Source: Verrucomicrobiota bacterium
Lineage (GTDB): Bacteria; Verrucomicrobiota; Verrucomicrobiia; Limisphaerales; JACRJZ01
NCBI GenBank assembly: GCA_016219875.1
Contig: JACRJZ010000042.1
Span: 144,382-208,381, forward strand
Length of the DNA: 64,000 bases
Direction: 5' to 3'
The notes under the pieces are model-generated. The model saw only the letters and a list, made by a program, of their open reading frames with translations, did no database searches and was not told the origin of the DNA. Made by a program: the position numbers and the translations under genes. Below are positions 1 to 8,071 of the stretch, piece by piece. Each line of letters begins with the position of its first letter. The stretch's first letter is position 1.

Positions 1-114
1 AGGTGATCGGGTCAAGCGAAAAACTACGTGTTGTCGGCGGCACCAGGGGTGCGTCAAGCTCAGCACAGGCGCTGTGGGCATGGTCGGGGCTGGGTTTTTC
101 GGACTGAAGTTTTA

Positions 115-1765
115 AACGATAACTGGACGGGTGATGAGGTCGATGGCCAGGCGACGGTTGGCAACGTTGCGTTCGATCCAGTCGGCGGAGGTGGCCTCGC
201 GGCGTGGGCGACCGATCGCCCAGACGTGTTTGAAGGCATTGGAGAGGCGCCGGAAAATGCCCAGGACCGCAGTCGCATTGGGTGGCGAACTCGGCTTTGG
301 TCCTCCCGGTAAGTTACATCCAAGGTGTGATGAGTGCGGTTCTCCACGCCCCAACGTTGTTGTTCCAAGCGCAACCACTCCGCCTCGTCGAGTTGGCGGC
401 AGCCTCGTGAAGCGGCCAGCCAAGTTTTGTGCAACTCCCCCCGAGCGCCAATCCGGCGATCGACCCGGGCGATCTGGAGCGCCCCTGCCAGGCCCAGTTC
501 CTTGGGCTCAATCGTCTTGGCGACAATCGCCCGATACTCCCGGCGACCGCCCCGAGACCGTTTCTTTTCCAGCCCAGGGGGGAACGTCGGCCGGCAGGAG
601 TTGCTGGGCCGTTTTGAGGATCGTCGGTTGGTTGTCCCGCAGAATCATGCTGTAGTCGGCGCCTTGCTCGTAGAGAATCTGGTAGGCCGTCTGGTGCTGC
701 GTGTGCATCCCATCCAACTGGACGATGCGCCCCGTCAGGTCCAGGCGCCGGATTAACGTTTGGGCGGTGGGAATCTCGTTGGTCTTCTGGGCGACCGGCT
801 CGACTCCCTGCAGTCTCTGGCTAGGCTGGGCAATGGCGTTGACCAGCATGACATCGGCCCCACGAACCTCTTTGCCGTCGATGACCACCGCATCGGAGGC
901 TGGAGCGGGTCCCAGCAGATCGTTTTGCCACGCCACCGCGATCGACGCGACCTCCGACCGAGGAACTTTCTTGAGGACCCGTTGCACGACCGACTCGCTG
1001 GGAACCTGTGTGCGGCCGGTGTTGGGGTTGATCCAGCACCGCAGAGCCCGACGCTGCAGCTTGGTCAGCCGTTGGGCAAAACGACTGACCGACCGATACC
1101 CTTGTCCGGCTCCCGACAGACACGCCAGGGCGACAATGGCCATGACCGTGGAGAGTCGGTGTCGCTTGCCAATCGGCTCCCGCCAGTCGGCGATTTGGTC
1201 AAACCGTTCGAAGAGGCTGCGCATGGCGTTGGTGGCCACGACGCAGGCTGGCGGCGTTTTCTTCTCATAGCCCAGGAGATGCTCGGGCAGTTGCTTGGCC
1301 CGAAGCCATCGCCAGGCTCGGGCATCGAGTGCTATAACCCACAGCTCTTTGGGCCGATCATGCCGCTCGTAGAAGTCTTCGGCGACCCGCTTGAATCCCG
1401 AGCTGTAGCCCAGCGCCTGCCAGCCACTGGCCTTGTAGGCCGTCGCGCGGAAGAGTTGCCGGTCGACGAAGCTTTCCACCATGACAAGGGGATGCCCGTA
1501 CTCCTCCAGCCAATCGGCGGACAGACGCGCCAGGCACAGGCTCATGGCGCGCGAGGCCAGATTGGGAAGCTGCTCACGCTCGGCCAGGATGACGTAGCGG
1601 CTGTTCTGCGCCAGCAGGTGCAAGCGCCGTTCCCGCTGTTCTTCCGTCCACTCGATCGATTGGTCGCGCGCCTTGAGGTGCAGCGCCGGGGCGCTCCAAC
1701 CCAACAGCGCCAGCCATCGACCTCGATGGTCGGTGACCACATAGCGCAGTTGTTCGCCCACCAGG
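115..1765 (-). pseudogene. ISAs1-type transposase with N-terminal DruA-like (DUF4338) domain, decayed
   Basis: Reading leftward from about 1765, the first ~150 codons match a DUF4338/DruA-like domain (LVGEQLRYVV, LLGWSAPALHLKARD, NSRYVILAE, PNLASRAMSLCLARL, ESFVDRQLFRATAYKASGW). An ISAs1/H-repeat DDE transposase follows, with the HRLSTVMAIVALACLSG N-domain, DAVVIDGKEVRGA, IVQLDGMHTQHQTA and MILRDNQPTILK. The frame breaks near 582 at a C-run. It continues in another frame with IEPKELGLAGALQIARVDRR and WGVENRTHHTLDVTYREDQS, then breaks again near 310 before NATAVLGIFRRLSNAF and WIERNVANRRLAIDLI. The N-terminal part of the DruA domain is missing at the istB junction. Two frameshifts and one truncation make it a dead copy. 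I could not find terminal inverted repeats. The family calls rest on recognised motifs. Confidence 0.75.
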
Positions 1766-1989
1766 ACCGGGAGGAAATGGAAGTGCTGTTCACGTTCCTG
1801 GCCGAACGCTACGAGCGGCGCAGCGTGATGATCACCAGCAACCTGGTGTTCTCGAAATGGGATCAAATCTTCAAGGACCCGATGACCACGATGGCCGCCA
1901 TTGACCGGCTGGTCCATCACGCCACGATCCTGGAGTTCGAGGGCGAAAGCGTGCGGACAAAAAGAGCCAAGTCCCGGCAGTCCGCGTGA
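1762..1989 (+). pseudogene. istB: IstB (IS21-family helper ATPase), C-terminal fragment
   Basis: The frame reads EEMEVLFTFLAERYERRS, then MITSNLVFSKWDQIFKDPM and AAIDRLVHHATILEFEGES, ending at a stop at 1987-1989. This is the C-terminal third of the IS21 transposition helper IstB, including the conserved TSNL-F-W and ID-R-HH motifs. Everything upstream, including the Walker A region, is missing, and the sequence switches abruptly at about 1760 to the antisense end of the DruA-transposase remnant. The remaining stretch to about 2128 is probably the IS21 right end, since the integrase frame resumes there. Non-functional. Confidence 0.8.
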
Positions 1990-2049
1990 GGCTCCCCGCC
2001 CCTGGCTGGTTGCGTTCCGTCAGTCGGGCTACGCCCTCCTGACTCCACT

Positions 2050-3261
2050 CTACCAGCCAGGGAATCCCCTCAACCACCACGCCCAACAACTCATGCCCGC
2101 TGGGGAATTATAGTTGTCGTCACGGGGGATAAATATATGTCGTTGACGGTGAAAACCGAGATTGGGCATCTTGGCTGCCGTACGAGCCAGTCTTAGTGAT
2201 TCCATGAAAGTCTTCGACGGCATGTCCTTCTCGCCCCTCTGCAGGGAAGGAAACATCCATTCAGAATCCGGCGCGCGACGCGTCGCCATATCTCTCAAAT
2301 GGGTTTCGAGTTCAGAGTTGAAATCCACCACCCGTGCCTGTCGGTTCTTGGCAAGTCCATCGGCTCCGATTGTCAATTGCCGCTGCTCCCAATCCACATC
2401 CGACCATTTCAGGCGCAGTGTTTCGTTGCGACGGGAGCCGCAGAAGGCCATCAAGCGGACGTAATCCGCAAACGCCTGGGCATTTTTGAGAGGTTTGCCG
2501 GCCTCCCCCTGCTTCGCCAAGCGTCGGTCGCAATACGCCGCTTCGAAGGCAGCCCGACAGAGCGCATCAAGGTCCGCCCTCGAAACAAGTGCGCGCTTTC
2601 TCGTGACCGTCTTCAGAGGCCTCATGCCCTGCGTCGGAAGAACGGTCAGCCAGCCGTCTTCGAGGGCCCGCTTGAGCACGTTGCGAAAAGCGATTATGTC
2701 CAAATTCAGGGTTCGGCCCGACACCCCTGCCGCTTGCCGCTTGGCGAGAAAGGAGTTGATCAGGACTCGATTGATCATGTTGAGCCGTACGTGGCCCAGA
2801 TGATCCGCCCATTTCCTGATAATTGCCTTCTCCTTCTGGATCGTCGATTCGCGCTTGGCGTCTGTGACCATGGCGTAGTAATCGAAGTACTGCTTGGCAT
2901 AGTCGCAAAAAGTCGGAGCGCGGCGCACCGCAGGCAACTGATTTTCTTCACGCTGGATCTTCAGTTTGTTCATCGCCTTGACGGCTTCTGCTGCCGTGCA
3001 GGCGGTACCCAGCGGAACCCGACGAACAGATTTGCTTCCGGTGACTGGGTCGGGAATGCTGATTTGGGCGTAGAACCGGTTGTTTCGAACCCAGAGTCCT
3101 CGAATTGGCCGCTTGCGGTCGTCTCGCGCCTTCTGGTAAGTTGAAGTCCGATGTTTGTGCCCTGCGCCAGTTTCCGTTGCCGTCCCAATGATGGGAGAAC
3201 CGGTAAGTTCTCCGCTCTCGCTTTCCGTTGCTTTGGAGTTCACGCGGTAAAACCAGCACAA
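2050..3261 (-). pseudogene. Tyrosine recombinase/integrase, 3' end destroyed
   Basis: The frame encodes an N-terminal arm, a SAM-like core-binding domain (TFCDYAKQYFDYYA, LNMINRVLINSFLAKRQAAG) and most of a tyrosine-recombinase catalytic domain. The first catalytic Arg is in FCGSRRNETLRLKW, the Lys is in GLAKNRQARVVD, and the HxxR box is in GFHRQRHIF. Just after this box, at about 2130, the frame runs into unrelated sequence and stops at 2050, so the second His/Trp and the nucleophilic Tyr are absent. The breakpoint coincides with the expected end of the IS21 remnant. The gene starts 63 bp from the tRNA-Leu and reads away from it. It is therefore outside the 3375-14286 element and probably belongs to an older one. 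Confidence 0.82.
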
Positions 3262-3324
3262 GATCTAGCGCAACGTCAAGATTGGGCTGATATAAATCTA
3301 GTAACATATTGCAGTTACAACATT

Positions 3325-3412
3325 GCCGGTGTGGCGAAATGGCAGACGCACGGGACTTAAAATCCCGGGACCGTAAAACGTCGTGTGGGTTCGAGTCCCA
3401 CCACCGGCACCA
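3325..3412 (+). tRNA. tRNA-Leu (anticodon UAA), CCA encoded
   Basis: The acceptor stem GCCGGTG (3325-3331) pairs with CACCGGC (3402-3408), followed by A and CCA at 3410-3412. The anticodon stem CGGGA/TCCCG (3351-3355 and 3363-3367) encloses a 7-nt loop with TAA at 3358-3360. The T arm is GTGGG-TTCGAGT-CCCAC (3385-3401). The long variable arm (about 3368-3384) is the class II form expected of leucine tRNA. The 38 bp from 3375 to 3412 are the element's attachment core. Confidence 0.95.
3375..3412 (+). repeat. attL core (3' end of tRNA-Leu)
   Basis: This 38-bp sequence covers part of the variable arm, the T arm, the 3' acceptor strand and CCA. It is identical to 14249-14286. The tRNA is complete here, so the element restores the gene it uses as a target. 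Confidence 0.93.
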
Positions 3413-3702
3413 ACGCAAGTAAGCTCAATAAAATCAATGGTTTAGTGCGTTAAGGCATTCAGCAATACGCTCAGCATAACGCCTCCGCATAACGTGCTTG
3501 TCCGTGTTTGACCGTGTTTTCGCTCCTGTTTGATTTGCCCGGTGTGTGCCCAAACGGGTCTTCCGCTGTCTCTTCCTTCCGCCTCCCCCTGCCTCTTTTC
3601 GAGTGTGGACAGCAGCGTGCCTTTTAGGCGCGGTCGATGAACAAATCCGCCGACACCTTGAACCGTTCGGCCAGGGGGCGCTTCTGCCAAAGACGCTTCA
3701 AG
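3413..3702. other. Left-end non-coding segment of the element
   Basis: No convincing gene lies between the tRNA CCA end and the higA remnant. The stretch just after the core is AT-richer than the rest and is a candidate for integrase arm-type sites, but I see no clear repeated arm motif. Confidence 0.4.
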
Positions 3703-3930
3703 CTACGCTGCCGCCAACACCTTGACTTCTTTTTCCAGTCGGCTGGCGAGGCGGTCTTGTTCAAGGCGCAAATCGTAATGGGCCTGCAAATTGACCCATA
3801 GTTCAGGCGTGGTGCCAAAGTAGCGGGCCAGCCGCAAGGCCGTGTCGGCGCTGATGCCCCGCTGCCCGCGCACAATCTGGCTGATGCGCAGCGCGGGCAC
3901 CCCCAAGTCGGCGGCGAGCTTGGCGGCGTT
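3703..3930 (-). pseudogene. HigA-type antitoxin, N-terminally truncated remnant
   Basis: The frame reads AAKLAADLGVPALRISQIV, RGISADTALRLARYFGTTPE and LWVNLQAHYDLRLEQD, the signature of HigA-family Xre-type HTH antitoxins. The usual first helix (HPGE-L-EEFL-PLGLS) is absent. The frame instead runs upstream into the 3' end of the NHL-repeat gene (stop at 3956), which is unrelated sequence. No HigB toxin ORF lies beside it. The sequence therefore looks like the 3' remnant of a toxin-antitoxin locus cut by the NHL gene's arrival. A shortened protein from a TTG near 3936 is possible but would lack part of the HTH domain. Confidence 0.6.
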
Positions 3931-3955
3931 CAAGACCGCGGTTCGGTCGGGAACA

Positions 3956-5272
3956 TCACGGAAGCGCCACTGCCCTGTAAAAACGTTTCTGACGGCCTGC
4001 CGAATTGGGGTCAAACCAAAGATAGGGGCTGCTAGTCAACGTGATAGTGGCAGCGGACGTCCATCCGGTGGAATTGGAAATGGAGGTTGTGTAGTCGATT
4101 CGATAGCTTCTTCCGATTGCGCCAACGAGGGAGAGGCCCGCATACATGCTGATGCTAAAATCGTTCGTCGGAACCTGCCCATAACTGATGCGTCGAATCC
4201 GCTGGTTTCCTCTGTCCGCAACGTAAATGCGGTTTGCGCCGTCAAGGGAAAGCCCAGTTGGAGCGGAGAAGCGGCTGTCTCTGCCTTGCCCGTCGCTGTA
4301 ACCGGCGTTCCCAAACCCCGCCAGAGTCGTGACAAGACCGCCAGCATTGATCTTCCGAATCAACTCAGAGTCGGCAACATAAATGTTCCCAAGTGAGTCA
4401 ACAGCCAGACTGTCGATGTAAGAGTAAAAGGAGGCATTTGTTCCCATCCCATCATCTCCCGAATTGGAACCGTAAGGCCCAGCAGCGAAAGCGGTGACGA
4501 TCCCCTGAGGAGTGATTTTGCGGACTGCTGAATGCTGGCCGCTATCGGCAACGAAAATATTCCCCGATGGATCAACGGCAAGGACGGTCGGGTTGTTGAA
4601 AGAACAGAAGATGCCGGCGCCATCCTGGTATCCAGAGTTGCCAGATCCAGCAAACGTGGAAACCACCAAATTGGTGTCAATCTTGCGGATGCGTCGATTC
4701 CCAGTATCTGATACGAAGAGGCCCCCTTGGTTGTCTGCGGCCAGCCAGATAGACTGTGAGAATTGCGCATTACTGAGCGGGCCATCTCGATAGCCCCAAG
4801 AGAATGTGCAGAGAGTTGTCACGTTTGCTGAAGTTGTGACCAGACGGATTTTCCCATTCACGTAGGTGTAATCGTAAAGCCAGATGTTTCCGTCCCTGCC
4901 AATCAGCATACTGCTGACATCATAGAATGAAGCGTTCGTTCCTTGACCGTCCAGAGCCAAGTAGTCGCGGTAGCCAGAACCAGCAAAGGTGGTCACGGCT
5001 CCGTCAGGTGTGATCTTCCGAATCCGATAGTTGGCGGAATCCCAGACATAGACGTTCGTTGCTGAATCGACCACTGTGACCTTTGGGTTGTTGAACATTG
5101 TCGCGGTGCTCTGGCCGTCCAAGTATCCGTAGAAGCCAGAGCCGGCGATTGTCTCGACGTAAGCGTTCGTTTCATAAATGCGAGTTTGGGCTGAACTCGC
5201 AAGCGATGCCGTCAGGATACAAGAAAGCAACAGTTGCCCAGAGAACGCTGCAAAGTAATGGACCCTTTTCAT
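3956..5272 (-). CDS. Secreted NHL-repeat (beta-propeller) protein
   Basis: The 438-residue product starts at the ATG at 5270-5272. It opens with a signal peptide (MKRVHYFAAFSGQLLLSCIL, then TASLASSAQ). The body consists of NHL repeats of about 55-60 residues, each with TxAGSG-x2-GYxDG, F-x-NP, VD-GNI(F/Y)VAD and IRKI. A C-terminal domain ends in RFYRAVALP, typical of verrucomicrobial exported proteins. NHL propellers bind proteins or glycans; no catalytic residues are evident. It sits at the left end of the element as apparent cargo, and its base composition looks less GC-rich than the chromosomal genes. Longer upstream in-frame sequence lacks a signal peptide, which favours the chosen start. 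Confidence 0.8.
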   Translation of the reverse strand: MKRVHYFAAFSGQLLLSCILTASLASSAQTRIYETNAYVETIAGSGFYGYLDGQSTATMFNNPKVTVVDSATNVYVWDSANYRIRKITPDGAVTTFAGSGYRDYLALDGQGTNASFYDVSSMLIGRDGNIWLYDYTYVNGKIRLVTTSANVTTLCTFSWGYRDGPLSNAQFSQSIWLAADNQGGLFVSDTGNRRIRKIDTNLVVSTFAGSGNSGYQDGAGIFCSFNNPTVLAVDPSGNIFVADSGQHSAVRKITPQGIVTAFAAGPYGSNSGDDGMGTNASFYSYIDSLAVDSLGNIYVADSELIRKINAGGLVTTLAGFGNAGYSDGQGRDSRFSAPTGLSLDGANRIYVADRGNQRIRRISYGQVPTNDFSISMYAGLSLVGAIGRSYRIDYTTSISNSTGWTSAATITLTSSPYLWFDPNSAGRQKRFYRAVALP

Positions 5273-5684
5273 AGCGTGATGCTGATTGGTTTTGAATCGT
5301 CTCTTTAATGCCACTGCGGGCGGGCGACGTCGAGCCTTTTGTGAGGCGTCCCTCTGCTTCGCCAGTGCCGCGCCCTTGAGCGTTTTCCGATGCGGACGGC
5401 TCAAGACCGCGGACGCCGGCCCCGCTTCGTAAAACCGATTCTGGCGCGTCGGGAGTGCCGCCCCCAAAAAAGAGCCGGGAGGAGCGAAATGCAAATTACG
5501 GCCGTTCCGGGCAGGATGGCCCAAAAAAACGCGCTAGGAGGATCGTAGGGGCGTCGGAAGGAGGCGGCGAGGGTGAAGACAGCGGATGATTTGAGCGCCC
5601 GCCAGCGTGAACCGGCGGGCGCTTTGGACTGGCGGGACAAGAACCTGAGCCGCTCCGCTCAGGGAGAAACCCCGCCAGAGAAAA
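5273..5684. other. Non-coding gap with two hairpins after the element's operon
   Basis: I see no supported gene here. Two perfect inverted repeats lie downstream of the minus-strand operon: CCTGAGC/GCTCAGG (5644-5663) and a 10-bp stem AGCGCCCGCC/GGCGGGCGCT (5594-5623). The first is followed on the minus strand by TTCTTGT. Confidence 0.4.
5594..5663 (-). terminator. Possible terminator region of the element's main operon
   Basis: Two hairpins lie 22-91 bp past the last ORF of the operon (stop at 5685). The 7-bp stem at 5644-5663 is followed by a weak U-rich tail on the minus strand. The 10-bp stem at 5594-5623 has no U-tract. Confidence 0.35.
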
Positions 5685-5831
5685 TCAATCATCGGATGGC
5701 AACCGCACCTGGAATCGCGTCTCCCTGCAGGAGCCAACTTCTTCCCCAACGTCCGCGCCAACCTCACGGGCAATTTCCTTGACCCGTTCAGCCTGTTCTT
5801 GAGTCAGTGCGATGTCATCGTCGTTGCTCAC
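5685..5831 (-). CDS. 48-residue acidic protein of unknown function
   Basis: A GTG at 5831-5829 starts 3 nt after the prohead-protease stop, so translation may be coupled. The peptide begins with an acidic patch (VSNDDDIALTQEQAERV), continues with a predicted amphipathic helix (KEIAREVGADVGEEVG) and ends in LPSDD. The codon pattern and coupling support a real gene, although it is very short. I do not recognise the family. In phages this position is sometimes taken by scaffold- or decoration-type small proteins, but nothing here proves that. Confidence 0.5.
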   Translation of the reverse strand: MSNDDDIALTQEQAERVKEIAREVGADVGEEVGSCRETRFQVRLPSDD

Positions 5832-5834
5832 AGG

Positions 5835-6521
5835 TCATGCCTCCCTCACTCCACTAAACCACGCTCTCAGTTCGCGCTCAAAGCGTGGCCGGCTGCCCAC
5901 GCGCAACGGGCCGATGGCGCGGAGGAAGTCGAGGGTGAAGGCTTCGTCTTCGGTTGGCCCCGGTTCCGCCGGGGTGCTCTCGGAGGGTGTAGCAGAAACC
6001 GGGAGCGAGGGCGGTTCGATGATCTCGTCAGCCAAGCCAGCGGCCAGAGCTTCTTGGGCGTTGAAGTAGAAGTCGGGACCGGAATGCCAATGGGCGGCTA
6101 CGGAAACAGGCTGGCCGGTGCGCGCAGCGAAGATTTCCGCAAGGCGCTGGTTAAAGGTGTCGAGGCTCTCGGCTCTCTCACGCAACCGAGCGGACGTGCC
6201 CGCCACGAAGTCAATCGCCGGATGCACCATCATGCGCCCGGTGCTGAGGATTCTCCGCACCTTGCCACTTTGAGCCAGCACCGCCGCGGCGGAGTAGGCG
6301 CGGTGAATGGTGACGGAAGTGTCCAGCTTGACGAGCCGGTCGTAAATCTCCAGCGCGTCGCACGATGAACCGCCGGGCGAGTCAAGGACAAGCTCCACGC
6401 CATTGACGCCGTCAAGTTGTGCCAGCACTTGCTGGCTACCACAACCGAAACTTCCAATCTCTCCGAAAATGTAGAGGCGGGCCGTGTCGGTGCGGCGGGT
6501 AACAGAGAACCAAGTATTCAT
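5835..6521 (-). CDS. ClpP-like phage prohead protease
   Basis: The 228-residue protein has the ClpP/crotonase-fold core of phage head-maturation proteases. It shows IFGEIGSFG at residues 18-26, VLDSPGGSSCDALEIYDRL at 45-63, and SAAAVLAQSG at 77-86, whose Ser77 aligns with the catalytic Ser. MMVHPA at 97-102 supplies His100, and AGLADEII at 161-168 supplies a candidate Asp165. The C-terminal ~60 residues are Pro/Glu-rich. The start overlaps the stop of the upstream 82-residue ORF as ATGA. In phages this enzyme cleaves scaffold and capsid precursors, yet no capsid gene is present, so it may act on a helper phage's proteins or be a leftover. Confidence 0.78.
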   Translation of the reverse strand: MNTWFSVTRRTDTARLYIFGEIGSFGCGSQQVLAQLDGVNGVELVLDSPGGSSCDALEIYDRLVKLDTSVTIHRAYSAAAVLAQSGKVRRILSTGRMMVHPAIDFVAGTSARLRERAESLDTFNQRLAEIFAARTGQPVSVAAHWHSGPDFYFNAQEALAAGLADEIIEPPSLPVSATPSESTPAEPGPTEDEAFTLDFLRAIGPLRVGSRPRFERELRAWFSGVREA

Positions 6522-6766
6522 GGCGAAACAGGCTCAAGGCCAACAAGCCGGCGGGATACGTGCATAAACATTTTTGAGCAAGCGTGCTTCTGCCCCAGTG
6601 CCAGCAGGGCGGGCAGGAGGTGTTCGGGAGCGACCAGCGCCGCGCGATAGCCGAGCGTGCGCCCGTAGTGTTCGTAGCACCATTCGCGCGTGGGGGCAGC
6701 GTTGCCCCACGCTCTCGCCAGCAATTCCCAAGCGCCGACTTCCGCTTCGTAGAAAATTCTGCTCAT
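6518..6766 (-). CDS. Hypothetical protein, 82 aa
   Basis: An Ala/Leu-rich small protein with three aromatic/Cys positions (WCYEHYG). It overlaps both neighbours by 4 bp (ATGA), which argues for a real gene in the operon. No family is recognised and there is no signal peptide or membrane helix. By position between an unknown 296-residue protein and the prohead protease it may be part of a head-morphogenesis or packaging-interference module, but that is inference only. Confidence 0.55.
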   Translation of the reverse strand: MSRIFYEAEVGAWELLARAWGNAAPTREWCYEHYGRTLGYRAALVAPEHLLPALLALGQKHACSKMFMHVSRRLVGLEPVSP

Positions 6767-7653
6767 GCCTTCACCAATTCAGCTAGTGCGCGCCAAAACG
6801 GAGTTTTGACCGGATTTGACGCCCCAATTTCCGCAGCCCGGTCGAGCTGGCTCAACATCAGGTCCAGAGTGTTCGCATAGACCGATGGGCTGAAGGGGAC
6901 GCTTTGATCCAAGGAGCGTGTGATCTCTTCCAGCAACACGTCCTGCAACCGCTTGTGCAGCGACTTGCGAACACGCTCTTTGACAAGAGCGAGGACCGGC
7001 GCAGCCTGAGCAAGAATTTCCGCAAGTTCGGACTTGATGACGCGAAGGCTTTCGCGACAAAGCTGGGCGGCGTCTCGCCGCTCCAGGGCGCGATACTCTG
7101 GCGTGCCACGCTTGGCTTGGTCCGCTTTCCAGATGCGGTCGATGTTCGCGTCAGACACTTGTTCGAGCATCTCGGCGTTCAGTTTTTCAAAGCGGTCCCC
7201 CAGTCGCCGAAGCTCGGCGAGTTCATCGGGCGAGGCGAGCGTTGTCTTCGTTTCGCGGGCGGCGTCGATCAAGATTTTCGCAGAGGGCGTGCCCGTGAAA
7301 GTATAGCCGCAGACGGAAACACGGCCATCAGCGCGGCGCAGAATCTCTTCTTTGTGGGGCGGCTGCAATTCAATGCCCAGCTTGGCGGCGATCTCTTTCG
7401 CGCGCGCCTCCAAGCCTTTCTTCAACTCTGGTTCCGACAAAGGCGCGTCTTTCGCCGGCGGTCCCTGGGGTGAGGGGGGGCCGTAGGTCAATTCGTGGTA
7501 ACGCTTCGTGGCGGCTTTGATCTCGCTTTCGCGTGAGACCGTGGGCTGCGTCGCCGTCAGGCCGGTGATGGTTTCGAGTAGTTTCGTCATGCCAGTAAGA
7601 GGGGAGTTCGTTGCGTAGAAATCAGCCGGGCGCTCCGGTTGGCCCTGTTTCAT
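6763..7653 (-). CDS. Hypothetical protein, 296 aa, helical
   Basis: The protein is rich in Glu, Lys, Arg and Ala, with long predicted helices (LKKGLEARAKEIAAKLGIEL, DRFEKLNAEMLEQVSDANID, ERVRKSLHKRLQDVLLEEIT). A central segment (RRADGRVSVCGYTFTGTPS) looks like a small beta element. Its start overlaps the stop of the 129-residue HTH gene (ATGA) and its stop overlaps the next gene. An internal Met (MTKLLETITG) is an alternative start 21 codons in. I do not recognise it. The helical character is compatible with a scaffold-like or portal-adaptor-like role, without direct evidence. Confidence 0.6.
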   Translation of the reverse strand: MKQGQPERPADFYATNSPLTGMTKLLETITGLTATQPTVSRESEIKAATKRYHELTYGPPSPQGPPAKDAPLSEPELKKGLEARAKEIAAKLGIELQPPHKEEILRRADGRVSVCGYTFTGTPSAKILIDAARETKTTLASPDELAELRRLGDRFEKLNAEMLEQVSDANIDRIWKADQAKRGTPEYRALERRDAAQLCRESLRVIKSELAEILAQAAPVLALVKERVRKSLHKRLQDVLLEEITRSLDQSVPFSPSVYANTLDLMLSQLDRAAEIGASNPVKTPFWRALAELVKA

Positions 7654-8039
7654 TGGGGATTGTCATGTTTTGGACGTTGCGCGGCGATGAGAGCTTGCTG
7701 CATCGCCTTGACGGCGCGGGTCATGGTGGAGCGGCTCACACCCAGCTTTCGCGCCGCCTCGGCAGGATTGCTGAACAGGCTGACGAGACAAGCCAGCGCG
7801 GCGACTTGCGTTCGCGTCGTCCGCGCCGGGGCGTCAAGGCACACCAGCAAGCCGAAATGCAGAAGTTCCATCGCCTCGCCCGCGCGGGTATCGGGAGCGG
7901 GGTCGTTGTCACTGTAAACAGGCTGCGTGATCGGGACAATGAACGGCTCTCCTCCGTGGGCCTCAAACGCGCAAGGGACCAGCGCGCCGGGGACTGAGCC
8001 ATACTCGCCCTCACCGAGTTGTTGCGGATCGTTGGTCAT
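7650..8039 (-). CDS. Small protein with C-terminal helix-turn-helix
   Basis: A 129-residue protein. The N-terminal half is acidic and unremarkable. The C-terminal half contains a clear HTH (NPAEAARKLGVSRSTMTRAV). A Shine-Dalgarno-like GGAAGGA precedes the ATG at 8039. It lies between the Nu1-like small terminase and the 296-residue ORF, so it could be a DNA-binding regulator of the packaging module or a second packaging-site recognition protein. The function is not established. Confidence 0.6.
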   Translation of the reverse strand: MTNDPQQLGEGEYGSVPGALVPCAFEAHGGEPFIVPITQPVYSDNDPAPDTRAGEAMELLHFGLLVCLDAPARTTRTQVAALACLVSLFSNPAEAARKLGVSRSTMTRAVKAMQQALIAAQRPKHDNPQ

Positions 8040-8071
8040 GCTGGTTTTCCTTCCCCCTCAGCGCGGCGGGT

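Noticed and set aside
760..1764. A long plus-strand frame preceding the istB motifs
   Set aside because: Only the last ~75 codons are istB. The rest is antisense to the transposase.
5534..5773. A 79-codon minus-strand frame in the gap after the prohead protease
   Set aside because: It overlaps the better-supported coupled 48-codon ORF in another frame, has no start context and no recognisable pattern.
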